DNA of 9,142 bases from Epsilonproteobacteria bacterium 4484_65 (GTDB taxonomy: Bacteria > Campylobacterota > Campylobacteria > Campylobacterales > Sulfurovaceae). Shown piece by piece: positions 1-6,509 of this stretch (its first letter is position 1; each line of letters starts with the position of its first letter). The notes below the pieces were generated by a model. That model saw only the letters and a list, made by a program, of their open reading frames with translations, searched no databases and was not told the DNA's origin. The translations under genes and the position numbers were made by a program. The DNA is taken from NCBI GenBank assembly GCA_002085305.1, contig NATJ01000037.1, positions 1 through 9,142 of the forward strand. Reading direction: 5' to 3'.

Positions 1-222
1 GGTGATAATGTAAATGCAGGGCAGGTTATTGCTAAAACAGGTAAAACAGGACTTGCATTAGGCGATCATTTGCATTTTGGTATACTGATTCAAGGTATTG
101 AAGTACGACCTGTTGAGTGGTTTGATAAAAACTGGATCAAGAAATTTATCACGAATGTATTTAATGAAGCAGATAATATTATCAGCCCGGCATCAGTGAA
201 AAAAGCAGATAAAAAGAGTTAA
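1..222 (+). CDS. M23-family peptidase (LytM domain), C-terminal end only
   Basis: This is the last 73 codons of a gene that begins before the window, read in frame 1 and ending with TAA at 220-222. The visible part contains GDHLHFGI near residues 21-28, the HxH motif that supplies a zinc ligand and the catalytic histidine in M23 (LytM/lysostaphin-type) endopeptidases. The preceding GDNVNAGQVIAKTGKTG has the usual turn and strand pattern just before that motif. Such enzymes cut peptide cross-links of peptidoglycan in the periplasm, and in Campylobacterota several shape the cell. The tail after the domain is about 35 residues and lysine-rich. The N-terminus, signal peptide and any coiled coil are outside the window, so the specific paralogue cannot be named. 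A peptidase of this family next to lpxC fits a cell-envelope neighbourhood. Confidence 0.85.
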   Translation, partial: GDNVNAGQVIAKTGKTGLALGDHLHFGILIQGIEVRPVEWFDKNWIKKFITNVFNEADNIISPASVKKADKKS

Positions 223-226
223 ATAA

Positions 227-243
227 TTCACAAAGAGTTCACA
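227..243 (+). promoter_or_regulatory. direct repeat TTCACA, possible activator half-sites upstream of lpxC
   Basis: TTCACA occurs at 227-232 and again at 238-243. The starts are 11 bases apart, about one helical turn, and the centre is roughly 60 bases before the predicted lpxC transcription start. This is the geometry of a class I activator site. No known regulator motif is recognised and two short repeats can arise by chance. Confidence 0.2.
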
Positions 244-259
244 GATAAATGGCATAATT

Positions 260-288
260 TTGCAATTATTTATATTTTATAGTATAAT
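260..288 (+). promoter_or_regulatory. predicted sigma-70 promoter of lpxC
   Basis: A perfect -10 box, TATAAT, lies at 283-288. A partial -35 box, TTGCAA, lies at 260-265 with the optimal 17-base spacer, and the spacer is T-rich as in Campylobacterota promoters. Transcription would start near 294-296, leaving a leader of about 25 bases that contains the ribosome binding site AAGGAGAG at 307-314. The gap after the peptidase stop (223-320) contains no gene. Confidence 0.6.
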
Positions 289-320
289 AACATGAAAATT
301 TTAGAAAAGGAGAGAGTGTA

Positions 321-1205
321 ATGCAACAACGAACCATCAAAAAACCTGTTGAAGTTGTAGGTATAGGATTACATAAAGGTGAGCCTATAAAGCTTAGACT
401 TGAGCCACTGTCAGCAGATGCAGGTATTATATTTTATCGTGAAGACCTAGCGATGAGCATACCTCTCTCTCCCACTTCGGTGATAGATACGCGTATGGCT
501 ACAGTTATCGGAAGCCAAAAAGGGTATATCTCGACTATTGAACATTTCCTTTCAGCACTTTATGCATATGGGATAGATAACCTTCGTGTCATTGTTGATG
601 GTAATGAAATGCCTATTATGGATGGCTCATCCATCTCCTTTTGTCTTTTGCTTGATGAAGCAGGTGTAGAAGAGTTAGATGCTCCTAAAAAGGTTATTCG
701 TGTAAAAGAACCCGTTGAGGTACAAGATGGCGATAAATTTGTACGTCTTTTACCTCATGATAGTGCAACATTTGACTTTAGGATCAAATTTGACCACCCT
801 GTCATAGGTGAGCAGAGTGAAAGTTTTGATTTTTCTACACATAACTTTATAGAAGAGATAGCCAGAGCAAGAACGTTTGGGTTTGCAAAAGATATCCAGT
901 ATTTACAAAGTCAAAACCTTGCGCTTGGAGCAACACTGCAAAATGCTATAGGACTAGATGATCATAAAGTGTTGAATCCTGAAGGATTGCGTTTTGACAA
1001 TGAATTTGCAAGACACAAGATCTTGGATGCCATGGGTGACATGATGGTCTCAGGACACAATATCCTGGCAAAGTATGAGTCATTTGCGGGGAGTCACAAT
1101 CTCAACTATCAGCTCACTTCCAAGTTGCTCTCTGATAGTAAAAATTACGAGCTTGTAGCAGTCGAAGAGTTACAAAGTAGAGCATTTGCAAAGTCATTCG
1201 CATAA
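321..1205 (+). CDS. lpxC: UDP-3-O-acyl-N-acetylglucosamine deacetylase LpxC
   Basis: LpxC is the zinc-dependent deacetylase that catalyses the committed step of lipid A (lipopolysaccharide) synthesis in the cytoplasm. The 294-residue product has the usual Campylobacterota length. It opens with QRTIKKPVEVVGIGLHKG, the typical start of the family. Visible functional residues are E74 and H75 in STIEHFLSAL, where H75 is a zinc ligand and E74 the presumed general base. H232 and D236 in RHKILDAMGD are the other two zinc ligands, and H259 in GSHNLNYQL is the catalytic histidine. RTFGF near residues 184-188 and the substrate-loop region NEMPIMDGSS are also present. The ATG is set by a good ribosome binding site ending seven bases upstream. 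The last 20 bases overlap the next gene, which suggests translational coupling. All key residues are present, so the enzyme should be active. Confidence 0.97.
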   Translation: MQQRTIKKPVEVVGIGLHKGEPIKLRLEPLSADAGIIFYREDLAMSIPLSPTSVIDTRMATVIGSQKGYISTIEHFLSALYAYGIDNLRVIVDGNEMPIMDGSSISFCLLLDEAGVEELDAPKKVIRVKEPVEVQDGDKFVRLLPHDSATFDFRIKFDHPVIGEQSESFDFSTHNFIEEIARARTFGFAKDIQYLQSQNLALGATLQNAIGLDDHKVLNPEGLRFDNEFARHKILDAMGDMMVSGHNILAKYESFAGSHNLNYQLTSKLLSDSKNYELVAVEELQSRAFAKSFA

Positions 1206-1653
1206 ATATCAACTTCTTGTCATCTCTATTTCTTCTCCTCTTCTTTTAGGGGTTTATGAAGATGGCATACTCATTAAAACCATGAGTAGTGAGAAAAAAA
1301 CCTCTGAAATCCTTTTACCACTTTTGAATAACAGTATGGATGAATATAATATTTCAAATATTATCTATACACGGGGACCTGGTTCTTATATGGCAATAAA
1401 ACTTACCTATATTATGTTGAAAACCATAGAGATCATACGGGGTATACCATGTACTGGTTGTAGTGGTTTCGCCCTAAATGGTGGACAACCTATCAAAGCA
1501 GTGGGCAACCTCTATTTTATCAAGGAAAAAGAGACTATAATTACAAAAAAATATGAACAGCCGGTAAATGTAAAGTTTACATTACCTCAGAGTATTCATG
1601 ATCTTGAATTAGATGAAGAATCTACACCAGAGTATGTACTGCCGGCTGTTTAA
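1186..1653 (+). CDS. tsaB: short TsaB-like protein (tRNA threonylcarbamoyladenosine biosynthesis)
   Basis: TsaB is an inactive ASKHA-fold partner that binds TsaD (and TsaE) to make the t6A modification at position 37 of ANN-reading tRNAs. This 155-residue product shows the N-terminal half of the family: a first strand [19 protein letters not shown] in place of the usual ILAIDTS start, then [15 protein letters not shown] (residues 59-73), the clearest family signature, equivalent to GRGPGSFTGVRIG. The end, PEYVLPAV, resembles the normal C-terminal tail. Against the roughly 230 residues of E. coli TsaB, about 75 are missing between these parts. I believe short forms are normal in Campylobacterota, where the gene at this locus is often called hypothetical. 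The start is TTG at 1186, inside lpxC; no in-frame ATG gives a better one, and the upstream ribosome binding site is weak. A 14-base gap separates it from thrB. Confidence 0.72.
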   Translation: MQSHSHKYQLLVISISSPLLLGVYEDGILIKTMSSEKKTSEILLPLLNNSMDEYNISNIIYTRGPGSYMAIKLTYIMLKTIEIIRGIPCTGCSGFALNGGQPIKAVGNLYFIKEKETIITKKYEQPVNVKFTLPQSIHDLELDEESTPEYVLPAV

Positions 1654-1667
1654 CGGAAGAAGTTATT

Positions 1668-2552
1668 ATGTTTATAAGTGTACCAGCCACTTCGGCGAAC
1701 CTTGGACCAGGATTTGACACCTTAGGTCTTGCAGTAGACTTAAGAAATGAAATTATTATCAAGCCTTCAAAGTTTTTAAGTGTTTCAACACATGGAGAGG
1801 GTGCAGATAATCCCAAGATCAAGAAAAACTCTTTATTCTTAAGTATTTTTAATGAAAATTATAAGAGACTTTCAGATGGAAGACTAGATAACTTTAGGTT
1901 TGAATTTCATAATCGTATACCAATTTCACGAGGACTTGGAAGTTCTTCTGCGGTGATCGTTGCAGCATTGAGTGGTGCTTATGCAGCATCAGGTACAAGA
2001 TATAATAAAAGAGAGATTCTAAATCAGGCACTCCGTTATGAACATCATCCGGATAATATCACACCCGCAGTGATGGGTGGATTTAATGTTGCATGTGTTG
2101 AGGGAGACCGTGTTTACAGTAAAAAGAGACGTATGCCGGACTATTTGAGGGCAGTGGTCGTAGTTCCTAATCGTACTATTTCTACAGCCAGGTCACGGAC
2201 AGTGCTGCCTAAAATGTATAGAAAAGAAGAGACGGTTTATTCACTTTCAAGAGCGGCATATATGACAGCACTTTTCATGAGTGAGTCTTGGGATCTGCTG
2301 CGCATTGCCTCTAAAGATAAATTACATCAGGCCAGACGTATGAAAATGATGCCGGAACTTTTTGATGTGCAGAAGCTTGCATTGAAACACGGTGCTCTGA
2401 TGAGTACGCTTTCGGGTTCAGGTTCTACATTTTTCAACCTTGCTTATGACAAAGATGCAGATAAAATCGCACAAGCTTTGCAAGCACGTTTTCCGCAGTT
2501 TAGGGTTTTTACACTCTCTTTAGACAATAATGGGGTCAGTACTAAAAACTAG
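1668..2552 (+). CDS. thrB: homoserine kinase
   Basis: ThrB phosphorylates L-homoserine with ATP, the step before threonine synthase in threonine biosynthesis, in the cytoplasm. The 294-residue product has all three GHMP-kinase motifs. Motif 1 is [17 protein letters not shown] (residues 6-22). Motif 2 is the phosphate loop [12 protein letters not shown] (84-95), and motif 3 is [11 protein letters not shown] (246-256). [14 protein letters not shown] (125-138) corresponds to the conserved GHPDN segment that shapes the substrate site. The ATG follows the tsaB stop by 14 bases and has GGAAGAAG upstream as a ribosome binding site. The gene is probably co-transcribed with lpxC and tsaB although the functions are unrelated. 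Its TAG stop is the first arm of a small hairpin that competes with the downstream terminator. Confidence 0.96.
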   Translation: MFISVPATSANLGPGFDTLGLAVDLRNEIIIKPSKFLSVSTHGEGADNPKIKKNSLFLSIFNENYKRLSDGRLDNFRFEFHNRIPISRGLGSSSAVIVAALSGAYAASGTRYNKREILNQALRYEHHPDNITPAVMGGFNVACVEGDRVYSKKRRMPDYLRAVVVVPNRTISTARSRTVLPKMYRKEETVYSLSRAAYMTALFMSESWDLLRIASKDKLHQARRMKMMPELFDVQKLALKHGALMSTLSGSGSTFFNLAYDKDADKIAQALQARFPQFRVFTLSLDNNGVSTKN

Positions 2553-2561
2553 GTTGAAAGC

Positions 2562-2598
2562 TTAACCTAAATATGATAGTTTGGGTTAATCTCTTTTT
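2562..2598 (+). terminator. intrinsic terminator of the lpxC-tsaB-thrB unit
   Basis: Bases 2562-2571 pair with 2580-2589 in a 10-bp stem with one G-T wobble and an 8-base loop. The stem is followed by TCTCTTTTT at 2590-2598, seven T in nine bases. The stem has only three G/C pairs (counting the wobble), so it is weak. A competing stem, TAGGTT 2550-2555 with AACCTA 2564-2569, uses part of the same sequence. The T-tract also forms the upstream element of the ylxR promoter. Confidence 0.5.
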
Positions 2599-2607
2599 AG
2601 GTATAAT
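2594..2607 (+). promoter_or_regulatory. predicted promoter of the ylxR-infB-rbfA-rimP operon
   Basis: TTTTTAGG immediately precedes a perfect TATAAT at 2602-2607. A T-run then a G-rich step before TATAAT is the usual shape of Campylobacterota sigma-70 promoters, which often lack a -35 box. The start codon of ylxR is at 2613, only six bases after the -10 box, so transcription would begin at or next to the ATG. No good ribosome binding site is present; the nearest candidate, AGG at 2599-2601, is too far away and would not be in the transcript. Confidence 0.6.
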
Positions 2608-2612
2608 ACGCG

Positions 2613-2855
2613 ATGAAAAAATCACAGCCTGTACGAATGTGCATTGCCTGCCGTAGTAGACATCCTCAAAATACTTTGATACGATTAAAACTAGAGGGTA
2701 AAGATGTAGTAGCATTTGATGGTAGAGGGAGAAGTTTTTACCTTTGTGATATTTGTAGTAAAAATGAAAAAAAAATCAAAGGCTTAACAAAACGTTTTAA
2801 ACAAGATGAAAAATGTTTAGTTAAGCTTTTAAAGGAGTTAATCAAGAATGGATAA
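2613..2855 (+). CDS. ylxR: YlxR/RnpM-family protein (DUF448), RNase P modulator
   Basis: This is a small basic protein of 80 residues from the YlxR family, which in Firmicutes (RnpM) binds the RNase P RNA and alters its activity; its role in this lineage is inferred. The family pattern is clear: VRMCIACRSRHPQNTLIRL at the N-terminus and FDGRGRSFYLC in the middle (residues 35-45), followed by a lysine-rich C-terminal helix. C10 and C13 form one CxxC pair and C45 and C48 another, so a zinc site is possible. The gene lies directly before infB, as in most bacteria, and its end overlaps the infB start by 8 bases. The 60-base gap before it contains the terminator and promoter listed separately. The start has no proper ribosome binding site and may be leaderless. 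Confidence 0.88.
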   Translation: MKKSQPVRMCIACRSRHPQNTLIRLKLEGKDVVAFDGRGRSFYLCDICSKNEKKIKGLTKRFKQDEKCLVKLLKELIKNG

Positions 2856-5598
2856 AGTTAAAATCCAAGAAATAGCAGATGAAGCGGGATTGTCAAATGG
2901 GGATCTTCTAGACAAAGCCAAAGAATTAGGTTTTGATGTAAAAGCAGCCAATAGTACTATCAGCATGGAAGATGCAGGTATTCTCGTAGATTATGCGATT
3001 AGCGGGACATTGCCAAAAGGGTTTAAAAAGCCAGGCAGTAAATCAAAAATTACAGTAGTGAAGAAAAAAGTAGAAGCCGTAGTAGAAGAAAAAGTATCTG
3101 AAGAAGTAGTCGAAGAAATTGCTGAACCTATAGCGCATGAAGAAACTGTTACTGAAGAAGTTATGGCTGAAGAAATTGTTGCTGAAAAAGTAACTGAGTC
3201 TATAGAAGCAGTACCAGAAGAAACAGTTGAAGCTGTGACAGAGGAGACTACAGTTGCGGAAGAACCTGTTGTAGAGGAAAAGCCTCCTGTTGTAGAAGAA
3301 AAACCTGTAGTAAAAGAGGTGAAAAAACGTAAAGGTATCTCTGTAGTAAGTAAAAAAACAGAGCCTGAAGTAGCAACTGAAACTGCTAAAGATGCTGAGG
3401 TAGAGAAGCCAAAAAGAAGAGTATTGTCTCGAAGTGGTATCAAAATCGTCAGAAAAGCAAAACCGGCTCCAGTAAGAGCAGGTACTAAGATTTCTATGGG
3501 TGATCAAACACCATATATAGCTAAAAAGAAACCAAAAAAAGGTCCTGCAGAGGCTAGAGATTCTGGTAAAAAGATCGATATTTTCAACCATGACAGTATG
3601 AGTGGTGATATTGATAGTGGCTTTGGTGATGAAGAGGTAGTGCTTTTGGACTTCTCTGATAAAAATATCTATGAAGAGATGATGAGACAAGAGCAAAAAC
3701 GTAAAGAAGAGATGAAAAAAAGAGAAGCAGCGAATGGCGGGCCTGTAAAAGGCAGACAACCATTCCGACCTCAACAGAGACGTTCTCTTAAGCGTGGCGG
3801 TAAACGTAAGAAGTATGTGAAAGAAGAGAATACTGAAGTAGTTACTTCTGTAGAGATCCCTGAAAATGTAAGAGTATATGAGTTTGCTGAAAAAGTAAAC
3901 CGTTCTGTGGGTGAAGTTGTAGGTGTACTTTTTGCACTTGGTATGATGGTAACAAAAAATGACTTTCTTAGCAAAGATGAGATAGAAATCCTTGCAGAAG
4001 AGTTTGAAGTTGAAGTAACAACAGTTAATCCACTGGATGAATTGGATTATACAGATGCTTATGATGCAGTGGAAGATGAAAGTACAGAAGAAAGACCACC
4101 TGTAATTACCATTATGGGTCATGTTGATCATGGTAAAACATCACTTCTTGACAAAATACGTTCAGCAAAAGTAGCAGATAAAGAAGCCGGTGGAATTACG
4201 CAACATGTTGGTGCTTATCAGGTAGAAAAGAACGGTAAAAAAATTACTTTTGTAGATACTCCGGGTCACGAGGCATTTACTGCTATGCGAGCAAGGGGTG
4301 CTCAGGCAACGGATATTGTGATTATTGTTGTAGCAGCAGATGATGGGGTAATGCCTCAAACTAAGGAAGCCATAGCTCACACTAAAGCAGCAGGTGTACC
4401 TATGATCATTGCAGTGAACAAAATGGATAAAGAGGGTGCAAATCCAGATAATGTTAAAGCACAGCTTGCTGAGATAGATGTTATGGCTACTGACTGGGGT
4501 GGAGAGTATGAATTTGTTCCTGTCTCTGCACACTCAGGATTGGGTATAGATGACTTACTTGAAACTATTTTGCTTCAAGCTGAGCTTATGGAACTTACAG
4601 CAGATGCAGATAGAAAAGCTAAAGCAGTTGTTGTTGAAGCATCACTTGAAAAAGGTTTTGGACCAGTAGCAAATGTGATCATCCAAAATGGTACGCTTCA
4701 TGTAGGTGACAATGTCATTGTAGGTAAGACATATGGTCGTATCAAAGCGATCAAGCTAGATAATGGAACTTCTGTAAAAGAGATAGGACCAAGTACACCG
4801 GCAGCTATTGTTGGACTTAATGAAGTACCGGGAGCTGGTGAAGAGCTTGTCGTAATGGATACAGATAAAGAGGTACGTGAGTTAGCTGAGAAAAGAGCTG
4901 AATTTGAGAGAGCTAAACAACTCTCCAAGAGTACTAAAGCTACACTTGATGATCTTTCTGCACTTATTGCAGAGGGACAACTCAAGTCACTTCCTGTTAT
5001 TATTAAAGCAGATGTACAAGGTTCCCTAGAGGCTATTAAAGGGTCTTTAGAGAAACTTAGAAATGAAGAAGTGAAAGTAAATATCATCCATGAAGGTGTT
5101 GGTGGGGTAACAGAGAGTGACCTTACCCTTGCAGATGCATCTGAGCATGCAGTGGTACTTGGATTTAACGTTCGTCCTACCGGTGCAGTGAAGAAGAAAT
5201 CTAAAGAGTTGGGTATTGAAATTCGTTCATACTCTATCATTTACGATCTTCTTGATGATGTGAAAGCATTGCTTGGCGGTATGATGAGTCCGGTGATCTC
5301 TGAAGAGGTAACAGGACAAGCAGATGTTCGTGAGACATTTGTGGTTGGTAAAGTGGGAACTATTGCCGGATGTAAAGTTTCTGACGGTTCTATCACAAGA
5401 AACTCTAAAGCTAGACTTATCCGTGATGGTGTTGTGGTTTATGAAAGCACTATTTCATCTCTTAAACGTTTCAATGAAGATGCTAAAGAAGTGAAAAATG
5501 GTTATGAGTGTGGTATCATGCTTGAAAACTTCAATGATATTAAAGAAGGCGATGTGATCGAGACATTCAAAGATGTTGAGGAACAGGTAAGTCTATAA
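2848..5598 (+). CDS. infB: translation initiation factor IF-2
   Basis: IF-2 is the GTPase that places initiator fMet-tRNA on the 30S subunit and promotes 50S joining. The 916-residue product has a small IF2_N domain at residues 1-50, then a long charged linker (about 55-335) rich in Glu, Val, Ala and Lys. A second IF2_N-like domain lies near 339-391. The GTPase domain carries G1 GHVDHGKT (424-431), G3 DTPGHEAF (470-477), G4 NKMD (524-527) and G5 SAHSG (560-564). Domain II begins about 594, domain III about 715 (LPVIIKADVQGSLEAI), and the tRNA-binding C-terminal domain about 820-908. ATG 2848 overlaps the ylxR stop and is preceded by AAAGGAG, so translation is probably coupled. The stop shares one base with the rbfA start. 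All GTP-binding motifs are intact. Confidence 0.98.
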   Translation: MDKVKIQEIADEAGLSNGDLLDKAKELGFDVKAANSTISMEDAGILVDYAISGTLPKGFKKPGSKSKITVVKKKVEAVVEEKVSEEVVEEIAEPIAHEETVTEEVMAEEIVAEKVTESIEAVPEETVEAVTEETTVAEEPVVEEKPPVVEEKPVVKEVKKRKGISVVSKKTEPEVATETAKDAEVEKPKRRVLSRSGIKIVRKAKPAPVRAGTKISMGDQTPYIAKKKPKKGPAEARDSGKKIDIFNHDSMSGDIDSGFGDEEVVLLDFSDKNIYEEMMRQEQKRKEEMKKREAANGGPVKGRQPFRPQQRRSLKRGGKRKKYVKEENTEVVTSVEIPENVRVYEFAEKVNRSVGEVVGVLFALGMMVTKNDFLSKDEIEILAEEFEVEVTTVNPLDELDYTDAYDAVEDESTEERPPVITIMGHVDHGKTSLLDKIRSAKVADKEAGGITQHVGAYQVEKNGKKITFVDTPGHEAFTAMRARGAQATDIVIIVVAADDGVMPQTKEAIAHTKAAGVPMIIAVNKMDKEGANPDNVKAQLAEIDVMATDWGGEYEFVPVSAHSGLGIDDLLETILLQAELMELTADADRKAKAVVVEASLEKGFGPVANVIIQNGTLHVGDNVIVGKTYGRIKAIKLDNGTSVKEIGPSTPAAIVGLNEVPGAGEELVVMDTDKEVRELAEKRAEFERAKQLSKSTKATLDDLSALIAEGQLKSLPVIIKADVQGSLEAIKGSLEKLRNEEVKVNIIHEGVGGVTESDLTLADASEHAVVLGFNVRPTGAVKKKSKELGIEIRSYSIIYDLLDDVKALLGGMMSPVISEEVTGQADVRETFVVGKVGTIAGCKVSDGSITRNSKARLIRDGVVVYESTISSLKRFNEDAKEVKNGYECGIMLENFNDIKEGDVIETFKDVEEQVSL
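3265..3306 (+). repeat. 21-bp in-frame tandem repeat in the infB linker
   Basis: Two adjacent 21-base units (3265-3285 and 3286-3306) differ at two positions and both encode PVVEEKP, residues 140-153 of IF-2. A partial third unit (PVVKE) follows. This is a likely site of length variation by slippage in a linker that tolerates it. Confidence 0.7.
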
Positions 5599-5984
5599 TG
5601 ACCCATGAAGAGATCAAACGACATCGAGTAGAGTCTGTTCTTAAAGAGATCATTCCTGAAGCACTTGGTACATTGGATGATGAACGTATCAATGGACTTA
5701 CTGTGACAGATGTTGTTTGTTCCAAAGGTAGATCTGATGCAAAGGTGTATCTCGATACCTCTTTTTTAAGTGAAAAAGAGCAGGGTGAAGCACTTAAACA
5801 GCTAAGGACAGTTGCCGGATACATACAAAATCATTGTAAACAAAGTGAAGGTTGGTTTAAAGCACCACGTTTTACATTTGAGTTTGACCATCAGTTGGAA
5901 AAGGTAAGTCGTATAGAAGACCTTTTTAAGCAAATTGAAGGTCGACACAGTAGTAAAGATGAAGGCAGTGAAAATGAATCTTGA
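5598..5984 (+). CDS. rbfA: 30S ribosome-binding factor RbfA
   Basis: RbfA binds immature 30S subunits and helps mature the 5' end of 16S rRNA; it also matters for growth in the cold. The 128-residue protein has the family's KH-like layout. An N-terminal helix HEEIKRHRVESVLKEIIPEA is followed by strand INGLTVTDVVCSKGRSDAKVYL, then the helix GEALKQLRTVAGYIQNHC and the strand PRFTFEFDHQLEKVSRIEDL near residues 90-110, which matches the usual P-x-L-x-F-x-x-D pattern. The tail after about residue 115 is polar and probably disordered. The start overlaps the infB stop in TAATG, so it relies on reinitiation or coupling. Its last 11 bases overlap rimP. The context (IF-2, RbfA, RimP) supports the call. 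Confidence 0.92.
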   Translation: MTHEEIKRHRVESVLKEIIPEALGTLDDERINGLTVTDVVCSKGRSDAKVYLDTSFLSEKEQGEALKQLRTVAGYIQNHCKQSEGWFKAPRFTFEFDHQLEKVSRIEDLFKQIEGRHSSKDEGSENES

Positions 5985-6402
5985 AACACAAATAGCTAAA
6001 ATTGTTGAAGCCAATGGTGCAGCTTTGTATGATACAGAAGTAGTAACTGAGTTTGATGAGACTATTTTTCGTGTTCTAATAACAAAAGTGGGTGGAGTAA
6101 GTCTTGACCTGTGTGCAACGATCTCACATGAACTTTCTCCTTTTTTAGATGTTCATCCTCCCATGAGTGAGAGATACCGTTTAGAGATCAGTTCTCCGGG
6201 GATAGAGAGAAAACTTACTAAACCTGTACATTTTAAAAATGCACTAGGTGAAAAAGTGAAGTTAAAAATAACAGGTGGTGATAAACTCAAAGGTGTGCTA
6301 AAAAGTGCAGACAATGATGGTATTGTTGTTGAAACTAAACAAGGTGAAGAGTCATTTTCTTATGGTCAATTAGGTACTGCTAAAACATATTTTGACTGGT
6401 GA
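5974..6402 (+). CDS. rimP: ribosome maturation factor RimP
   Basis: RimP is needed for assembly of the 30S subunit. The product of 142 residues shows the two expected domains. The N-terminal part (LETQIAKIVEANGAALYDTEVV) leads to the highly conserved segment SERYRLEISSPGIERKL, equivalent to the family's YxLEVSSPGxxRPL. The C-terminal part is an SH3-like barrel (GEKVKLKITGGDKLKGVLKSADNDGIVVET). I chose ATG 5974 because GAAGG at 5961-5965 is a well-spaced ribosome binding site and the protein then begins MNLETQ, as homologues usually do. The frame is open further upstream, with ATG at 5959 and TTG at 5935, but those starts lie deeper in rbfA. The gene overlaps the rbfA end by 11 bases and is the last gene of the ylxR operon. 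Confidence 0.9.
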   Translation: MNLETQIAKIVEANGAALYDTEVVTEFDETIFRVLITKVGGVSLDLCATISHELSPFLDVHPPMSERYRLEISSPGIERKLTKPVHFKNALGEKVKLKITGGDKLKGVLKSADNDGIVVETKQGEESFSYGQLGTAKTYFDW

Positions 6403-6413
6403 GCACCGTTAAG

Positions 6414-6437
6414 TAAACAACAATAGTTTGTTGTTTA
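6414..6437 (+). terminator. hairpin after rimP, possible terminator
   Basis: TAAACAACA at 6414-6422 pairs perfectly with TGTTGTTTA at 6429-6437. One more A-T pair closes a 4-base loop, giving a 10-bp stem. It lies 12 bases after the rimP stop. No T-run follows, so it is not a standard intrinsic terminator; it may stabilise the 3' end of the mRNA or belong to the structure that follows. Confidence 0.4.
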
Positions 6438-6487
6438 TAGGTTCGGAACCAAAGGTGTTGTCGCCTGCGACCACCGACGGAGACCTA
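6438..6487 (+). promoter_or_regulatory. structured leader upstream of ribD, unidentified
   Basis: The segment is richer in G and C than its surroundings. TAGGT at 6438-6442 can pair with ACCTA at 6483-6487 and enclose a strong hairpin: GGTG 6454-6457 with CACC 6472-6475, and GTCG 6460-6463 with CGAC 6468-6471, with a TT bulge and a CCTG loop. An odd palindrome, GGTTCGGAACC, lies at 6440-6450. The ribD ribosome binding site (AAAGGAGGAG, 6495-6504) starts eight bases after the outer stem. It does not match the FMN riboswitch as I know it. It could be a cis-regulatory RNA, a protein-binding site or a dispersed repeat. No clear -10 box is visible in the gap. Confidence 0.4.
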
Positions 6488-6509
6488 AACTAGTAAAGGA
6501 GGAGTTGCT

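Noticed and set aside
292..321. Nine-codon leader peptide (MKILEKERV) overlapping the lpxC start
   Set aside because: Its ATG lies only four bases after the -10 box, so it would be at or before the transcript's 5' end, and it has no ribosome binding site.
2991..4533. Long open frames on the minus strand opposite infB (including one of 362 codons)
   Set aside because: They lie opposite the unambiguous IF-2 gene, and their proteins are low-complexity Phe/Tyr/Ser-rich strings that mirror the Glu/Lys/Val-rich linker. No ribosome binding sites or families are recognisable.
4698..5240. Minus-strand open frame of 180 codons opposite the 3' half of infB
   Set aside because: Ser-rich antisense shadow of conserved IF-2 domains II and III; no known motif.
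5935..5973. Upstream TTG/ATG starts for rimP
   Set aside because: ATG 5974 has the well-placed GAAGG site and gives the normal family N-terminus; the extra 13 residues look like read-back into rbfA.
6438..6487. tRNA gene suggested by the T-arm-like GGTTCGGAACC
   Set aside because: No acceptor stem, D-arm or anticodon arm can be fitted around it.
6438..6490. FMN riboswitch upstream of ribD
   Set aside because: The conserved RFN element strings and the six-stem layout are not present and the segment is too short.
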